From contig JAQCLE010000003.1 in the NCBI GenBank assembly GCA_027592755.1, positions 1-64,000 of the forward strand: a stretch of DNA of 64,000 nt, read 5' to 3'. The position numbers and the translations under genes are program-made. Positions 46,196-55,049 of the stretch are shown piece by piece. The stretch's first letter is position 1, and each line of letters begins with the position of its first letter. The stretch comes from Bacteroidota bacterium (GTDB lineage Bacteria > Bacteroidota > Bacteroidia > Cytophagales > Cyclobacteriaceae). The notes under the pieces were generated by a model that did no database searches, was not told the origin of the DNA, and worked only from the letters and a program-made list of their open reading frames with translations.

Positions 46196-46211
46196 TGTTC
46201 CACGTGGAACC
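46196..46211. other. parS-like ParB binding site 1
   Basis: TGTTCCACGTGGAACC is 14 bases of perfect palindrome (GTTCCACGTGGAAC) and differs from the 16-bp parS consensus form TGTTCCACGTGGAACA only in the last base. It begins directly after the ybeY stop codon, in the 59-base ybeY-mnmG gap. Confidence 0.85.
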
Positions 46212-46230
46212 TCCAGTGTTAAGATAATTT

Positions 46231-46246
46231 AGTTCCACGTGAAACT
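46231..46246. other. parS-like ParB binding site 2
   Basis: AGTTCCACGTGAAACT keeps the core GTTCCACGTGAAAC, one base from a perfect palindrome. Its centre is 35 bp from that of site 1, about three and a half helical turns, and it ends 8 bases before the mnmG start codon. Confidence 0.8.
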
Positions 46247-46254
46247 TCCTTGAT

Positions 46255-48117
46255 GTGTTTCCAGAATATGATGTAATTGTGGTGGGCGCCGGTCATGCCG
46301 GTTGCGAGGCAGCTGCTGCTGCTGCTAATATGGGATCCAAGGTCATGCTTGTGACCATGAATATGCAGACTATTGCCCAAATGTCATGCAACCCAGCGAT
46401 GGGCGGTATCGCGAAAGGGCAAATTGTAAGAGAAATAGATGCGCTCGGAGGATATTCAGGAATCATTTCCGATGAGTCCATGATCCAATTTCGGATGCTC
46501 AATTTATCCAAAGGTCCTGCAATGTGGAGCCCCAGAACACAAAATGATAGAATGAAATTCGCCGAAAAATGGAGGCTCGCACTTGAAAGAATTTCTAATC
46601 TTGATTTTTGGCAAGAAATGGTCAATGGGATAATAGTTAAGGATGGGAAGGCATGTGGGGTTATTACCGGCATGGGACTTAAGATCCTGTCAAAGACAGT
46701 TATTCTTACGAATGGTACTTTTCTTAATGGAGTAATTCATATTGGGGAAAAGCAGTTTGGGGGCGGAAGAACTGGCGAGAAAGCAGCAACAGGGATTACA
46801 GAGCAGCTAATTGAATTGGGTTTTGAGTCTGGGAGAATGAAAACTGGTACTCCCCCAAGGGTTGATGGAAGAAGTTTGAACTATCATGTCATGGAAGAAC
46901 AACCAGGTGATGAAAATCCCTGGAAGTTTTCTTATTCTAATACGGCTCCCCTGACAAACCAACGAAGCTGCCATATAACATATACAAATACTCAGGTTCA
47001 TAAAGTGCTCGAAAAGGGCTTTGATCAATCCCCCATGTTCACAGGCAGAATCAAAGGTATTGGACCAAGGTATTGTCCATCTATTGAGGATAAAATCAAC
47101 CGGTTTTCTGAGAGGGATCGCCATCAGATTTTCGTTGAGCCGGAAGGTTGGAATACAGTAGAGGTTTATGTTAATGGATTCTCTACATCCTTGCCTGAAA
47201 ACATTCAAAATGAAGCGCTTCGGCTTATTCCAGGGTTCGAAAACGTAAAAATGTTCAGGCCTGGGTATGCAATTGAATATGACTATTTCCCGCCAACACA
47301 ACTGAGCGCTTCTCTGGAGACGCATCTTATCAAAAACCTTTATTTCGCAGGCCAAATAAATGGTACAACCGGATATGAAGAAGCAGCGTGTCAGGGATTA
47401 ATGGCTGGGATAAACGCCCATCGCAATGTTCATAACCTCAATGCATTTATTTTACAACGGTCTCAGGCCTATATCGGTGTTTTAATAGATGATCTTATAA
47501 ATAAAGGTACCAACGAGCCTTATCGCATGTTTACCTCCCGGGCTGAGTTTAGGATCTTGTTGAGGCAGGATAACGCTGATATTCGCCTTACTGAACTTGG
47601 GCACAGCATTGGTTTGGCAGATGATAATCGATTAGAAGCAACTTTGGATAAAAAGCTTGAAACAAAGGAAGTAATTGAGTTACTTCATAATTTCAAAGTA
47701 TCACCGGAAAGCATTAATGACAATCTGGAGAATGTCCAAACTGCTACCATTCGGGAAAAAGTCTCCTGTCACAAGCTTATAAAGCGGCCTCGGCTTTCAA
47801 TCAAAATATTAAGATCCATGAGCAAAGAACTGAATAAACTGTGCCTCAAATATTCAGATGAAGTACTGGAACAGGCAGAAATTCAGATTAAATATGAAAC
47901 TTATATTGATAAGGAAGAAAAGTTAGTTGTAAAGATTGCAGGCTTTGAGAACCACAAAATTCCGATGGTGTTAGATTATTCAAAAGTTCATGCGCTGTCA
48001 TCGGAAGCAGTTGAAAAACTTAACAAAGTACGTCCAGAAACTATAGGGCAAGCCTCTAGGATTAGTGGTGTATCTCCTGCAGATATTTCAATTATTATGG
48101 TTTATCTCGGCAAATAA
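46255..48117 (+). CDS. mnmG: tRNA uridine-5-carboxymethylaminomethyl modification enzyme MnmG (GidA)
   Basis: A 620-residue FAD enzyme that with MnmE modifies wobble uridines of tRNA. The FAD motif VGAGHAGCEAA is at 10-20; SCNPAMGGIAKG and GLMAGINAH are standard blocks. The start is GTG at 46255: the conserved FPEYDVIVVGAGHAG follows directly and no in-frame ATG is closer. The gene begins 9 bases after parS-like site 2. In many bacteria mnmG flanks the replication origin. Confidence 0.96.
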   Translation: MFPEYDVIVVGAGHAGCEAAAAAANMGSKVMLVTMNMQTIAQMSCNPAMGGIAKGQIVREIDALGGYSGIISDESMIQFRMLNLSKGPAMWSPRTQNDRMKFAEKWRLALERISNLDFWQEMVNGIIVKDGKACGVITGMGLKILSKTVILTNGTFLNGVIHIGEKQFGGGRTGEKAATGITEQLIELGFESGRMKTGTPPRVDGRSLNYHVMEEQPGDENPWKFSYSNTAPLTNQRSCHITYTNTQVHKVLEKGFDQSPMFTGRIKGIGPRYCPSIEDKINRFSERDRHQIFVEPEGWNTVEVYVNGFSTSLPENIQNEALRLIPGFENVKMFRPGYAIEYDYFPPTQLSASLETHLIKNLYFAGQINGTTGYEEAACQGLMAGINAHRNVHNLNAFILQRSQAYIGVLIDDLINKGTNEPYRMFTSRAEFRILLRQDNADIRLTELGHSIGLADDNRLEATLDKKLETKEVIELLHNFKVSPESINDNLENVQTATIREKVSCHKLIKRPRLSIKILRSMSKELNKLCLKYSDEVLEQAEIQIKYETYIDKEEKLVVKIAGFENHKIPMVLDYSKVHALSSEAVEKLNKVRPETIGQASRISGVSPADISIIMVYLGK

Positions 48118-48119
48118 AG

Positions 48120-49007
48120 ATGTATGAGAAACTAAAAGAATGCCCCGTTTGTAAGCACGAGGAGTTCTCTAATTTTTTAATTTGTTCAGATCACTTACTT
48201 ACTGACGAAAGTTTTGCTATCGTACAATGTGCCAATTGTGGTTTAAAATTCACTAACCCGAGACCTACGCCTGATAATATTGATAGGTACTATCAATCCA
48301 ATGAATACGCTTCCCATCAATCAAAAAGCCTCACTTTAACAGATCACATTTATAATCTTGTTAGAAAATTTACGCTCAAAAAGAAACTTGGATTAGTTAA
48401 CAGCGTAGCTGAACAGAGAGGTAACCTGTTGGATGTCGGTTGTGGAACAGGCCTTTTTCTAAAAACGTGTAAAGCCGGCGGGTGGGAAACTACAGGTGTT
48501 GAGACAAATGTAAAAGCAAGAACGATTGCCATCTCTAACAATTGTGGCGAAATCCATGACCATGTTGCGAATCTTCAGGGGAAAATGAAATTTCGAATAA
48601 TCACCCTATGGCATGTGTTAGAACACCTCCATGATCTTAACGGTTCAATGGAGCTCTTTAGAAGACTTTTAAAGAAAGATGGCAAGCTTATTATAGCAGT
48701 ACCAAACAGCAATTCGTGGGATTGTCATCACTATGGGGACATGTGGGGAGCATATGATGTTCCGCGTCACCTCTACCATTTTAATCAATTGACTATCAAC
48801 TACTTAGCCAAACAATGTAAATTCAGAGTTCAACATGTCGTTCCTATGAAACTTGATGCATTTTATGTTAGTTTGCTCAGTGAAAAATATCTCCATGGAT
48901 CAAATAGGTTCATACGTGCTATCAAGAGTGGATTGAAATCGAATCAATGGGCAAAGCGCAATCAAAACAATTATTCCAGTCTCATTTATATTCTTTCAAA
49001 AAAATAA
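48120..49007 (+). CDS. Class I SAM-dependent methyltransferase with N-terminal zinc-ribbon-like motif
   Basis: A 295-residue protein. The N-terminal CPVC (8-11) and CANC (37-40) pairs suggest a zinc-binding module. The Rossmann methyltransferase core has motif I LLDVGCGTG at 103-111, then WHVLEHLHD and VPNSNSWD typical of Methyltransf_23 family, which often act on sugars, quinone precursors or small molecules. Substrate unknown. Starts 2 bases after mnmG; its end overlaps the next gene by 61 bases. Confidence 0.85.
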   Translation: MYEKLKECPVCKHEEFSNFLICSDHLLTDESFAIVQCANCGLKFTNPRPTPDNIDRYYQSNEYASHQSKSLTLTDHIYNLVRKFTLKKKLGLVNSVAEQRGNLLDVGCGTGLFLKTCKAGGWETTGVETNVKARTIAISNNCGEIHDHVANLQGKMKFRIITLWHVLEHLHDLNGSMELFRRLLKKDGKLIIAVPNSNSWDCHHYGDMWGAYDVPRHLYHFNQLTINYLAKQCKFRVQHVVPMKLDAFYVSLLSEKYLHGSNRFIRAIKSGLKSNQWAKRNQNNYSSLIYILSKK

Positions 49008-50791
49008 GAACGCTATTTCTTCCGGTTTTTGGAGTTATTCTCTATGGTTCCTTCCTTTTTTCCTGTGCCAACAAGGGGACGCTCACCGGGGGTGAAAAAG
49101 ATACCATACCACCGACATTAATTTCATCATTTCCAATTCAGGAAACTTTGAATTTTGATGGTACTGAAATAATATTGACGTTCGATGAGCGAATTCAAGC
49201 TTTGCAATTGCAACGAAAATTATTGATCACACCGTTTTCGGATGTTAAATACAAGGTGAAAGCCGACAAAAATGTATTGCAACTCAACTTCGAAGAACCA
49301 TTTGCAGACAGTACTACTTACACCATCAATTTTGCGGACGGTGTAACTGACGTCACAGAAAACAATCCCGTTTTAAACCTGTCCCTGGCATTTAGTACTG
49401 GTGATGTAATCGATTCTCTTTTCATTTTTGGTAAGGTTATAAATCTTATGACAAACCTACCTCCAGAAGTTGCTGGCATCTCGCTCTATCCCGCAAATGA
49501 TACACTTGACATATTTTCAGGTAAACCATATTATTTTACTTACTCAGACGAAAAAGGTGCTTTCAGAATTAATAATATGAAAAATGGGGAGTACCGTATT
49601 TATGCTTTCATTGATGAAAACAACAATTTTCTAAACGAATCCGGCCAAGAGCCTCATGGATTCCTGCCCGATACTTTCAATCTTTCCGACTTCTCAGACT
49701 CACTCACAATCAAATTATACCAACAAGACGTTCAGGAATTAAAATTGGTCAATAGCCGGGCTTTGGGCTCTCACTTCGATGTCAGATTTAATAAGCCAAT
49801 TGTGTCATATTCTTTATCAACTCTTGATTCCTCGTCTTCAAGTCTTAAAACACACATAACACCAGATAGTCTCATTCTGAGATTCTATAACTCCAAAATC
49901 CCTCTGGTCGATAGTGCGGCTTATATCGTTCATGCGGTTGACAAAGTAGGAAATTTTTCCAATGACACTGTCTACGCTAAATTCACCGATAGGGAAATAA
50001 AATTCGAAGCCTTAAAATTAAACGTAAGTCCCCCGGATAAAGCCCAAGTTCTGGATCAGATAATGCTCAATTTCACTTTCAATAAACCCATTAATTATTT
50101 CAATGGTGACAGCCTTCTTGTGAAATACGATACATTAAGAACTGATCGTTTAGATTCCATAACAGATTTGACCTGGAATAATACTAAAACCGAATTAACT
50201 GCAATATTGATTCCCGATCGTCAATATCTCATTGATTTAGAGGCCCTAAATAAATTAAGATCCGATAGCATAAAAATTTTACAGGACTCTTTAAAAGTTC
50301 TCGGCATAGTAGATACAACAAGTCTTGTTGGTACACCAAAAGGAAGTTCCAAAGACACGGCCAAACCCCTTCAGACCAATCGTTTAAGACTCTATTTAGG
50401 AAAGGGAGCTTTTATCTCAATTGAAAATGATTCCTCCAAACTCATTAATTATATCTACTCCTACAGAGAGCCGGAGAAATATGGCAAAATCAGCGGTATT
50501 GTTCAAACCGCATCAACCAGTTTTTTCATCCAATTGATTGACCAAAAGTTCAAAGTGATAGACGAAGTTTATAATCAAAAGAATTATCAATTCGAATTCG
50601 TTCCTCCTGGCAAATACAAAATTCGCGTCTTAATTGATTCTAATTTAGACGGTCAATGGTCGGCTGGAAATGTTAGAGAATGGAAATCCCCCGAACCAAT
50701 TTATTTTTTTCCAGAGTTCATTGAATTGAGGGAAAACTGGGAGATAAACGAGATAAACCTGAACATAGAAAACATCGTTGATAAACTGTGA
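48947..50791 (+). CDS. Ig-like domain lipoprotein (SbsA-type)
   Basis: A 614-residue lipoprotein with Cys40 in FLFSCANKG, followed by the TLTGGEKDTIPPTLISS entry seen in a common Bacteroidota family. One bacterial Ig-like domain (about 55-140) precedes further beta-rich repeats and a C-terminal carboxypeptidase-like fold (DSNLDGQWSAGN). It is probably outer-membrane anchored. The ATG at 48947 lies inside the methyltransferase frame, and I found no later in-frame ATG before the signal, so the 61-base overlap is likely real. Confidence 0.8.
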   Translation: MGKAQSKQLFQSHLYSFKKIRTLFLPVFGVILYGSFLFSCANKGTLTGGEKDTIPPTLISSFPIQETLNFDGTEIILTFDERIQALQLQRKLLITPFSDVKYKVKADKNVLQLNFEEPFADSTTYTINFADGVTDVTENNPVLNLSLAFSTGDVIDSLFIFGKVINLMTNLPPEVAGISLYPANDTLDIFSGKPYYFTYSDEKGAFRINNMKNGEYRIYAFIDENNNFLNESGQEPHGFLPDTFNLSDFSDSLTIKLYQQDVQELKLVNSRALGSHFDVRFNKPIVSYSLSTLDSSSSSLKTHITPDSLILRFYNSKIPLVDSAAYIVHAVDKVGNFSNDTVYAKFTDREIKFEALKLNVSPPDKAQVLDQIMLNFTFNKPINYFNGDSLLVKYDTLRTDRLDSITDLTWNNTKTELTAILIPDRQYLIDLEALNKLRSDSIKILQDSLKVLGIVDTTSLVGTPKGSSKDTAKPLQTNRLRLYLGKGAFISIENDSSKLINYIYSYREPEKYGKISGIVQTASTSFFIQLIDQKFKVIDEVYNQKNYQFEFVPPGKYKIRVLIDSNLDGQWSAGNVREWKSPEPIYFFPEFIELRENWEINEINLNIENIVDKL

Positions 50792-51164
50792 AATTAAACT
50801 CCTGAAGAAGTTTAAAACTTAGTGAAGTAGATTAAATGAATAGATTAAATGAATTACAAGATTCTTCATGTTAATCAATCGAAGGTTATGAACTTTTTAG
50901 TAAGAAAATGATTTAGATCTGTGATTTATTAACAATCTGGTCCAATTTATGGATAAGTTTATAAAACACTGATAATCAATATATTATAAATAATATTGAT
51001 GTTAATATTTAACTATTTATCCAAATCTAATTAACATAATACTTAAATTGATTCATATGTCTTGCATTATCAACATATTCACAGCCCTAATAAATAATAA
51101 TAATTAAATTATAGATTAATATTTTTATTATACATCAATGTAAAATGTGTATAACCGTTCCCGA
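50792..51164. other. AT-rich gene-free region, candidate chromosomal replication origin (oriC)
   Basis: No gene fits here. Over 50941-51120 only 32 of 180 bases are G or C. DnaA-box-like 9-mers (consensus TTATNCACA): TTATACACA on the minus strand at 51146-51154 (perfect), ATATTCACA at 51075-51083 (one mismatch), TTATCAACA at 51067-51075 (one mismatch), TTATCCAAA at 51017-51025 and minus-strand TTATCCATA at 50948-50956 (one mismatch each). A palindrome ATCAATAT/ATATTGAT spans 50975-51000. mnmG and two parS-like sites lie about 4.6 kb away. Confidence 0.55.
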
Positions 51165-52979
51165 ATGAATTGTATTAAGTCATATCTTTTTTTATTCATA
51201 ATAATAAATTCATTGAATTCGTTTGCTCAAAATGCTGGACAAATTCAACTCGCTAACGAATATTACCTCATGGGTGAATTAGAAAAGGCCATCGATATTT
51301 ATAGTGAACTGGCAAAGGATTCTAAGAATGTTCCACTTATTCATAGTAATTATTTTAACCTATTGATAAATGCGGAAGAGTATAAAGAGGCTGAAAAATA
51401 TATTCGAAATATTATAAAACAATTCAAGGATAACCTCTATTACAAGATTGATTATGGAATATTAATGTTGGCCCAGGGTAATGACTCAGAGGCAAATAAA
51501 CAGTTTGCAACAATAATTGAAGAGATCAAGGAGGATCAATATCGGTTGAGAATAACTGCGCAATATTTGGTCCAGAAACAATTACGGGAATGGGCACTTA
51601 CTGCGTATCTGGACGGAAGGAAAGCAAACGATAATCCCTGGGCTTATTCTCTTGAGTTGGCAAATATCTACCGCCTGATTAACAAGAAAGATAAAATGGT
51701 TGAAGAGTATTTAAATTATGTTAACCAGAATCCAGCCAACATCAGCTATGTAAAAAATATTCTTCAAAATTTACTGGCTGAACCTGCGGATTTAGTAAGT
51801 CTCGAAAATATTTTGATACAAAAGGTTCAGAAATTTCCAAACGAGAATATTTATTCAGACTTACTCATTTGGGTGAACCTTCAACAAAAGAATTTTTTTG
51901 GAGCTTTTATTCAAGCAAGGGCTGTTGATAAAAAATCAAAAGCTGAAGGAACGGGTGTCTTGGAAATTGGAATGATTGCTCTAAAAAATAGCGCCTATGA
52001 GGATGCGATTGAGATATTTAACTACGTTATTAAAAATCATCCAAAGTCAATTAATTACTCTATTGCGAGACGACTTGTAATTCAGGCAAGGGAAGGAATG
52101 GTAAAAAATACGTTTCCAATTGATGAATTGGAAATTCGGAAGCTTATCACGGAGTATGAAAATTTGATTTCTGAACTTGGCGTTAATTCGAATACAGTAG
52201 AAGCCATGCGAAACAAAGCCCTACTCCACGCATTTTATCTCGATGAGAAGGACTCCGCTATAAATATTCTCAATAGGATTATTGATATGCCAAGAGTAAA
52301 TGTCGGTATCAAAGCAAAAAGCAAACTCGATTTAGGAGATATCTACATTCTGACCGGAGAATCGTGGGAGTCAACATTGTTGTATTCTCAGGTTGAAAAA
52401 ACAAACAAAGAGCAGCCCATCGGATACGAGGCTAAATTAAAAAACGCAAAACTGAGTTATTATAATGGAGACTTTGAACTTGCCAAGGCCCACCTCGACG
52501 TATTAAAAGAAGCAACGACAAGAGAAATTTCCAATGATGCAATCGATTTAAGTTTGCTTATTCACGACAATACGTTTCTTGACTCGACGGATGCCATAAT
52601 GAAGCAATATTCATACGTTGAGTTGCTTCTTTTCCAGAATAAGAAAAATGAAGCACTGGATTCCTTGGATCAAATGTTGAAGAGTTATCCCGATCACAGT
52701 CTTGTGGACGAAATTTATTTCCTTTCAGCTAAAATCAATCGTCAGATAGGTTCATTTGAAACGGCCATTCAATATCTCGGAAAAATTGATGAAAGTTATG
52801 CAGAGGACATTCTGGGCGACGATGCATTATTCATGATGGCTCTTATTTATGAAAATGACCTGAAAATGAAAGATAAGGCCCGGGAGATTTATCAAAACTT
52901 TCTGACGAAATATCCAGGGAGTGTCTTTATCGCCGAAGCAAGAAAGCATTTTAGGACTCTTCGGGGCGATACTATTTAG
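51165..52979 (+). CDS. TPR-repeat secreted protein
   Basis: About 604 residues from the ATG at 51165, which begins a clear signal peptide (SYLFLFIIINSLNSFAQ); an upstream GTG frame start overlaps a DnaA-box-like site and is less likely. The mature protein is an array of TPR-like helical pairs from ANEYYLMGELEKAIDIYSEL to YQNFLTKYPGSVFIAEARKH. A scaffold role in the envelope is likely, but no specific function is known. The gene ends with a 4-base overlap with the convergent NAT gene. Confidence 0.82.
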   Translation: MNCIKSYLFLFIIINSLNSFAQNAGQIQLANEYYLMGELEKAIDIYSELAKDSKNVPLIHSNYFNLLINAEEYKEAEKYIRNIIKQFKDNLYYKIDYGILMLAQGNDSEANKQFATIIEEIKEDQYRLRITAQYLVQKQLREWALTAYLDGRKANDNPWAYSLELANIYRLINKKDKMVEEYLNYVNQNPANISYVKNILQNLLAEPADLVSLENILIQKVQKFPNENIYSDLLIWVNLQQKNFFGAFIQARAVDKKSKAEGTGVLEIGMIALKNSAYEDAIEIFNYVIKNHPKSINYSIARRLVIQAREGMVKNTFPIDELEIRKLITEYENLISELGVNSNTVEAMRNKALLHAFYLDEKDSAINILNRIIDMPRVNVGIKAKSKLDLGDIYILTGESWESTLLYSQVEKTNKEQPIGYEAKLKNAKLSYYNGDFELAKAHLDVLKEATTREISNDAIDLSLLIHDNTFLDSTDAIMKQYSYVELLLFQNKKNEALDSLDQMLKSYPDHSLVDEIYFLSAKINRQIGSFETAIQYLGKIDESYAEDILGDDALFMMALIYENDLKMKDKAREIYQNFLTKYPGSVFIAEARKHFRTLRGDTI

Positions 52980-53782
52980 TTGTGGCCAATCCGAAAAAGC
53001 TCCCGAAGCTTGGCATTGAAATCATCCGAATTTAAAAGAAGCGTTTCAGTCCTCTTACCTTTAACTGTTTCGATTAGTTTGATATCCGTTAGCGATACCC
53101 TGCCATCAGGTGTAGCTATTGAACATATCTTTTTTTGATAAAAATGTGATTCTTCAGATGTTTGATGCCATTTACACCTCGGCATAAACTCGATAAACTG
53201 TTTTATCGTATCGATAAAAATATACTCTTTTTTGAATTCGCTGCAATCTGCTGAACTTGTCAATATGAACTCATCATTTGGTAATGAGAGGAGCTTGAAA
53301 TATTTGGTGTAATCAACCTGTAAGATATCGGGAGTCAATTTTTTTGGTTCCAGGAATAATTCTCCGAATCCAACATCAGCCAGGTACTTCACATTGTCTA
53401 TATCGACAATAAGAGCCATATGGTCATAATCCGAACCCTGGGTTCCTTTTTCATTAAAAACACGTGCACTTATAAGATAACATTTAAAACCAAGGTTTAA
53501 CAGGAGGCTGTAAAACAGCCCATTGAGCTCATAGCAAAACCCTCCCCTCTTGTTGACTATGACTTTGTTATAAATTTTATCAATGTCCAGAATAATTTCT
53601 CGGTGCCAATGAATGTCCAGGTTCTCAAAGGGAATTGAGAGGAGATGGTGCTTGTGAAGTTTTTTCAGGTATCCCAAAGTGGGATGAGAAGGAGCTTCAT
53701 ATTTGATGCGTCTTAAATATCTTTCAACATCAATCTTTGGTACTTTTTGCTTGCGCTTAAAATTGTGTGGTGCTGGAGGCAA
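52976..53782 (-). CDS. nat: Arylamine N-acetyltransferase
   Basis: A 268-residue NAT-fold enzyme that transfers acetyl from acetyl-CoA to arylamines or related substrates. The catalytic triad is Cys83 (RGGFCYELNG), His121 (DYDHMALIV) and Asp136 (LADVGFGE). Usual length. Natural substrate in this lineage unknown; NAT-like proteins also act in secondary-metabolite acylation. Confidence 0.9.
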   Translation of the reverse strand: MPPAPHNFKRKQKVPKIDVERYLRRIKYEAPSHPTLGYLKKLHKHHLLSIPFENLDIHWHREIILDIDKIYNKVIVNKRGGFCYELNGLFYSLLLNLGFKCYLISARVFNEKGTQGSDYDHMALIVDIDNVKYLADVGFGELFLEPKKLTPDILQVDYTKYFKLLSLPNDEFILTSSADCSEFKKEYIFIDTIKQFIEFMPRCKWHQTSEESHFYQKKICSIATPDGRVSLTDIKLIETVKGKRTETLLLNSDDFNAKLRELFRIGHN

Positions 53783-53857
53783 GATACTAAAATTTACAAT
53801 CCAATAAGATCAACGGAGACATCAGAGTACAAAATATACCAATATCTATATTCAAAA

Positions 53858-54271
53858 TTATGCTAAAGTGATCTTGTCCTTATTCTTCACTTTGGCATAT
53901 CCATCAAGAACAAGCTTACCGGTCGCTGTATCGTATATTCGGGTTTGGATAGAAGCAATGTGTTTTCCTTCTATAACCTCAGTTACCTCAAGTACGGCTC
54001 GATATTCCTGATCAGGATAAACGGGACGTTTAAATTCCAGATTTTGACCCAGGTAAATTGTACCGGCTCCAGGAAATTCCATACCGATAATTTGAGAGAA
54101 TATGCTGATTGTTAAAACCCCATGGACTATTGGCTTTCCAAACGAACTTTTACCTGCATATTCCGGATTGATATGCAATGGATTTTTGTCCCCGGATAGT
54201 TCAGCGAATTGATCAATTTGTCGTTGGGAAAAAGAAAACAATTTTTCGAAATAGTCTCCTAATTTAAGCAT
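53858..54271 (-). CDS. MaoC-like (R)-specific enoyl-CoA hydratase
   Basis: A 137-residue hot-dog-fold hydratase. The catalytic motif is GDKNPLHINPEYA with Asp28 and His33. It hydrates enoyl-CoA or is a related dehydratase; single-domain members of this length act in fatty-acid or polyhydroxyalkanoate metabolism. It appears to be a single-gene unit. Confidence 0.87.
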   Translation of the reverse strand: MLKLGDYFEKLFSFSQRQIDQFAELSGDKNPLHINPEYAGKSSFGKPIVHGVLTISIFSQIIGMEFPGAGTIYLGQNLEFKRPVYPDQEYRAVLEVTEVIEGKHIASIQTRIYDTATGKLVLDGYAKVKNKDKITLA

Positions 54272-54373
54272 TATATGATGATGTTTAGGATGTGTAACAT
54301 TAGGCTTAGAATTTATTATTAAATGATAAAATCAAAAAAATGGCGTTTCCCCTTTAATGAGCTAAAATAACTT

Positions 54374-54937
54374 TTAAGTCAATTCCTTATATCGGAAACA
54401 ATCGGTGACATGGTCGTTGACCATACCAATTGCCTGCATGTGTGCATACATAATGGTACTCCCAACAAATTTGAAACCCCGCTTTTTCAAATCTTTGGAA
54501 AGGGTATCAGATTCTTTTGATGTTGCCGGAATCTCCTGGTCCATCTTCCATTCATTAATGAGTGGCTTACCGCCAACAAATGACCATATATATTTATCAA
54601 AAGTTCCGAACTCCTCCCTTACCTTAATGAACGCCTTTGCATTGGTGATAGCAGAATTAACTTTTAGCTTATTCCGAATGATGCCTTTATCTTGAAGCAG
54701 TTGATCAATTTTTTTCTGATTGAATTTAGCCACTGCCTCAAAGTCGAATTTAGAAAAGGCATTCCGATAGCCATTCCGACGCTTAAGAATGGTACTCCAA
54801 CTTAAGCCAGCTTGTGCACCTTCAAGAATCAAAAATTCGAATTGTTTCTTATCATCATGAATTGGGACACCCCATTCCTCATCATGATATTTCACATATT
54901 CCGGGAAACTATTTTCGCACCAGCGACAACGTTTCAT
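54374..54937 (-). CDS. tag: DNA-3-methyladenine glycosylase I
   Basis: A 187-residue repair enzyme that excises 3-methyladenine. The zinc ligands Cys4, His18, His176 and Cys180 correspond to Cys4, His17, His175 and Cys179 in E. coli Tag. The entry RCRWCENS and the catalytic Glu38 in LEGAQAGLSWSTIL are present. Complete and standard. Confidence 0.95.
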   Translation of the reverse strand: MKRCRWCENSFPEYVKYHDEEWGVPIHDDKKQFEFLILEGAQAGLSWSTILKRRNGYRNAFSKFDFEAVAKFNQKKIDQLLQDKGIIRNKLKVNSAITNAKAFIKVREEFGTFDKYIWSFVGGKPLINEWKMDQEIPATSKESDTLSKDLKKRGFKFVGSTIMYAHMQAIGMVNDHVTDCFRYKELT

Positions 54938-55049
54938 TATAGTAGCTTTATTTTTAGTCTAATCTTTTATCACATAAAGAAAGTTTAAATTTATTACGAT
55001 TTGATCATATTTGTTTGTTAATGCATAAGCATTAATCTTTTCATTCCAT

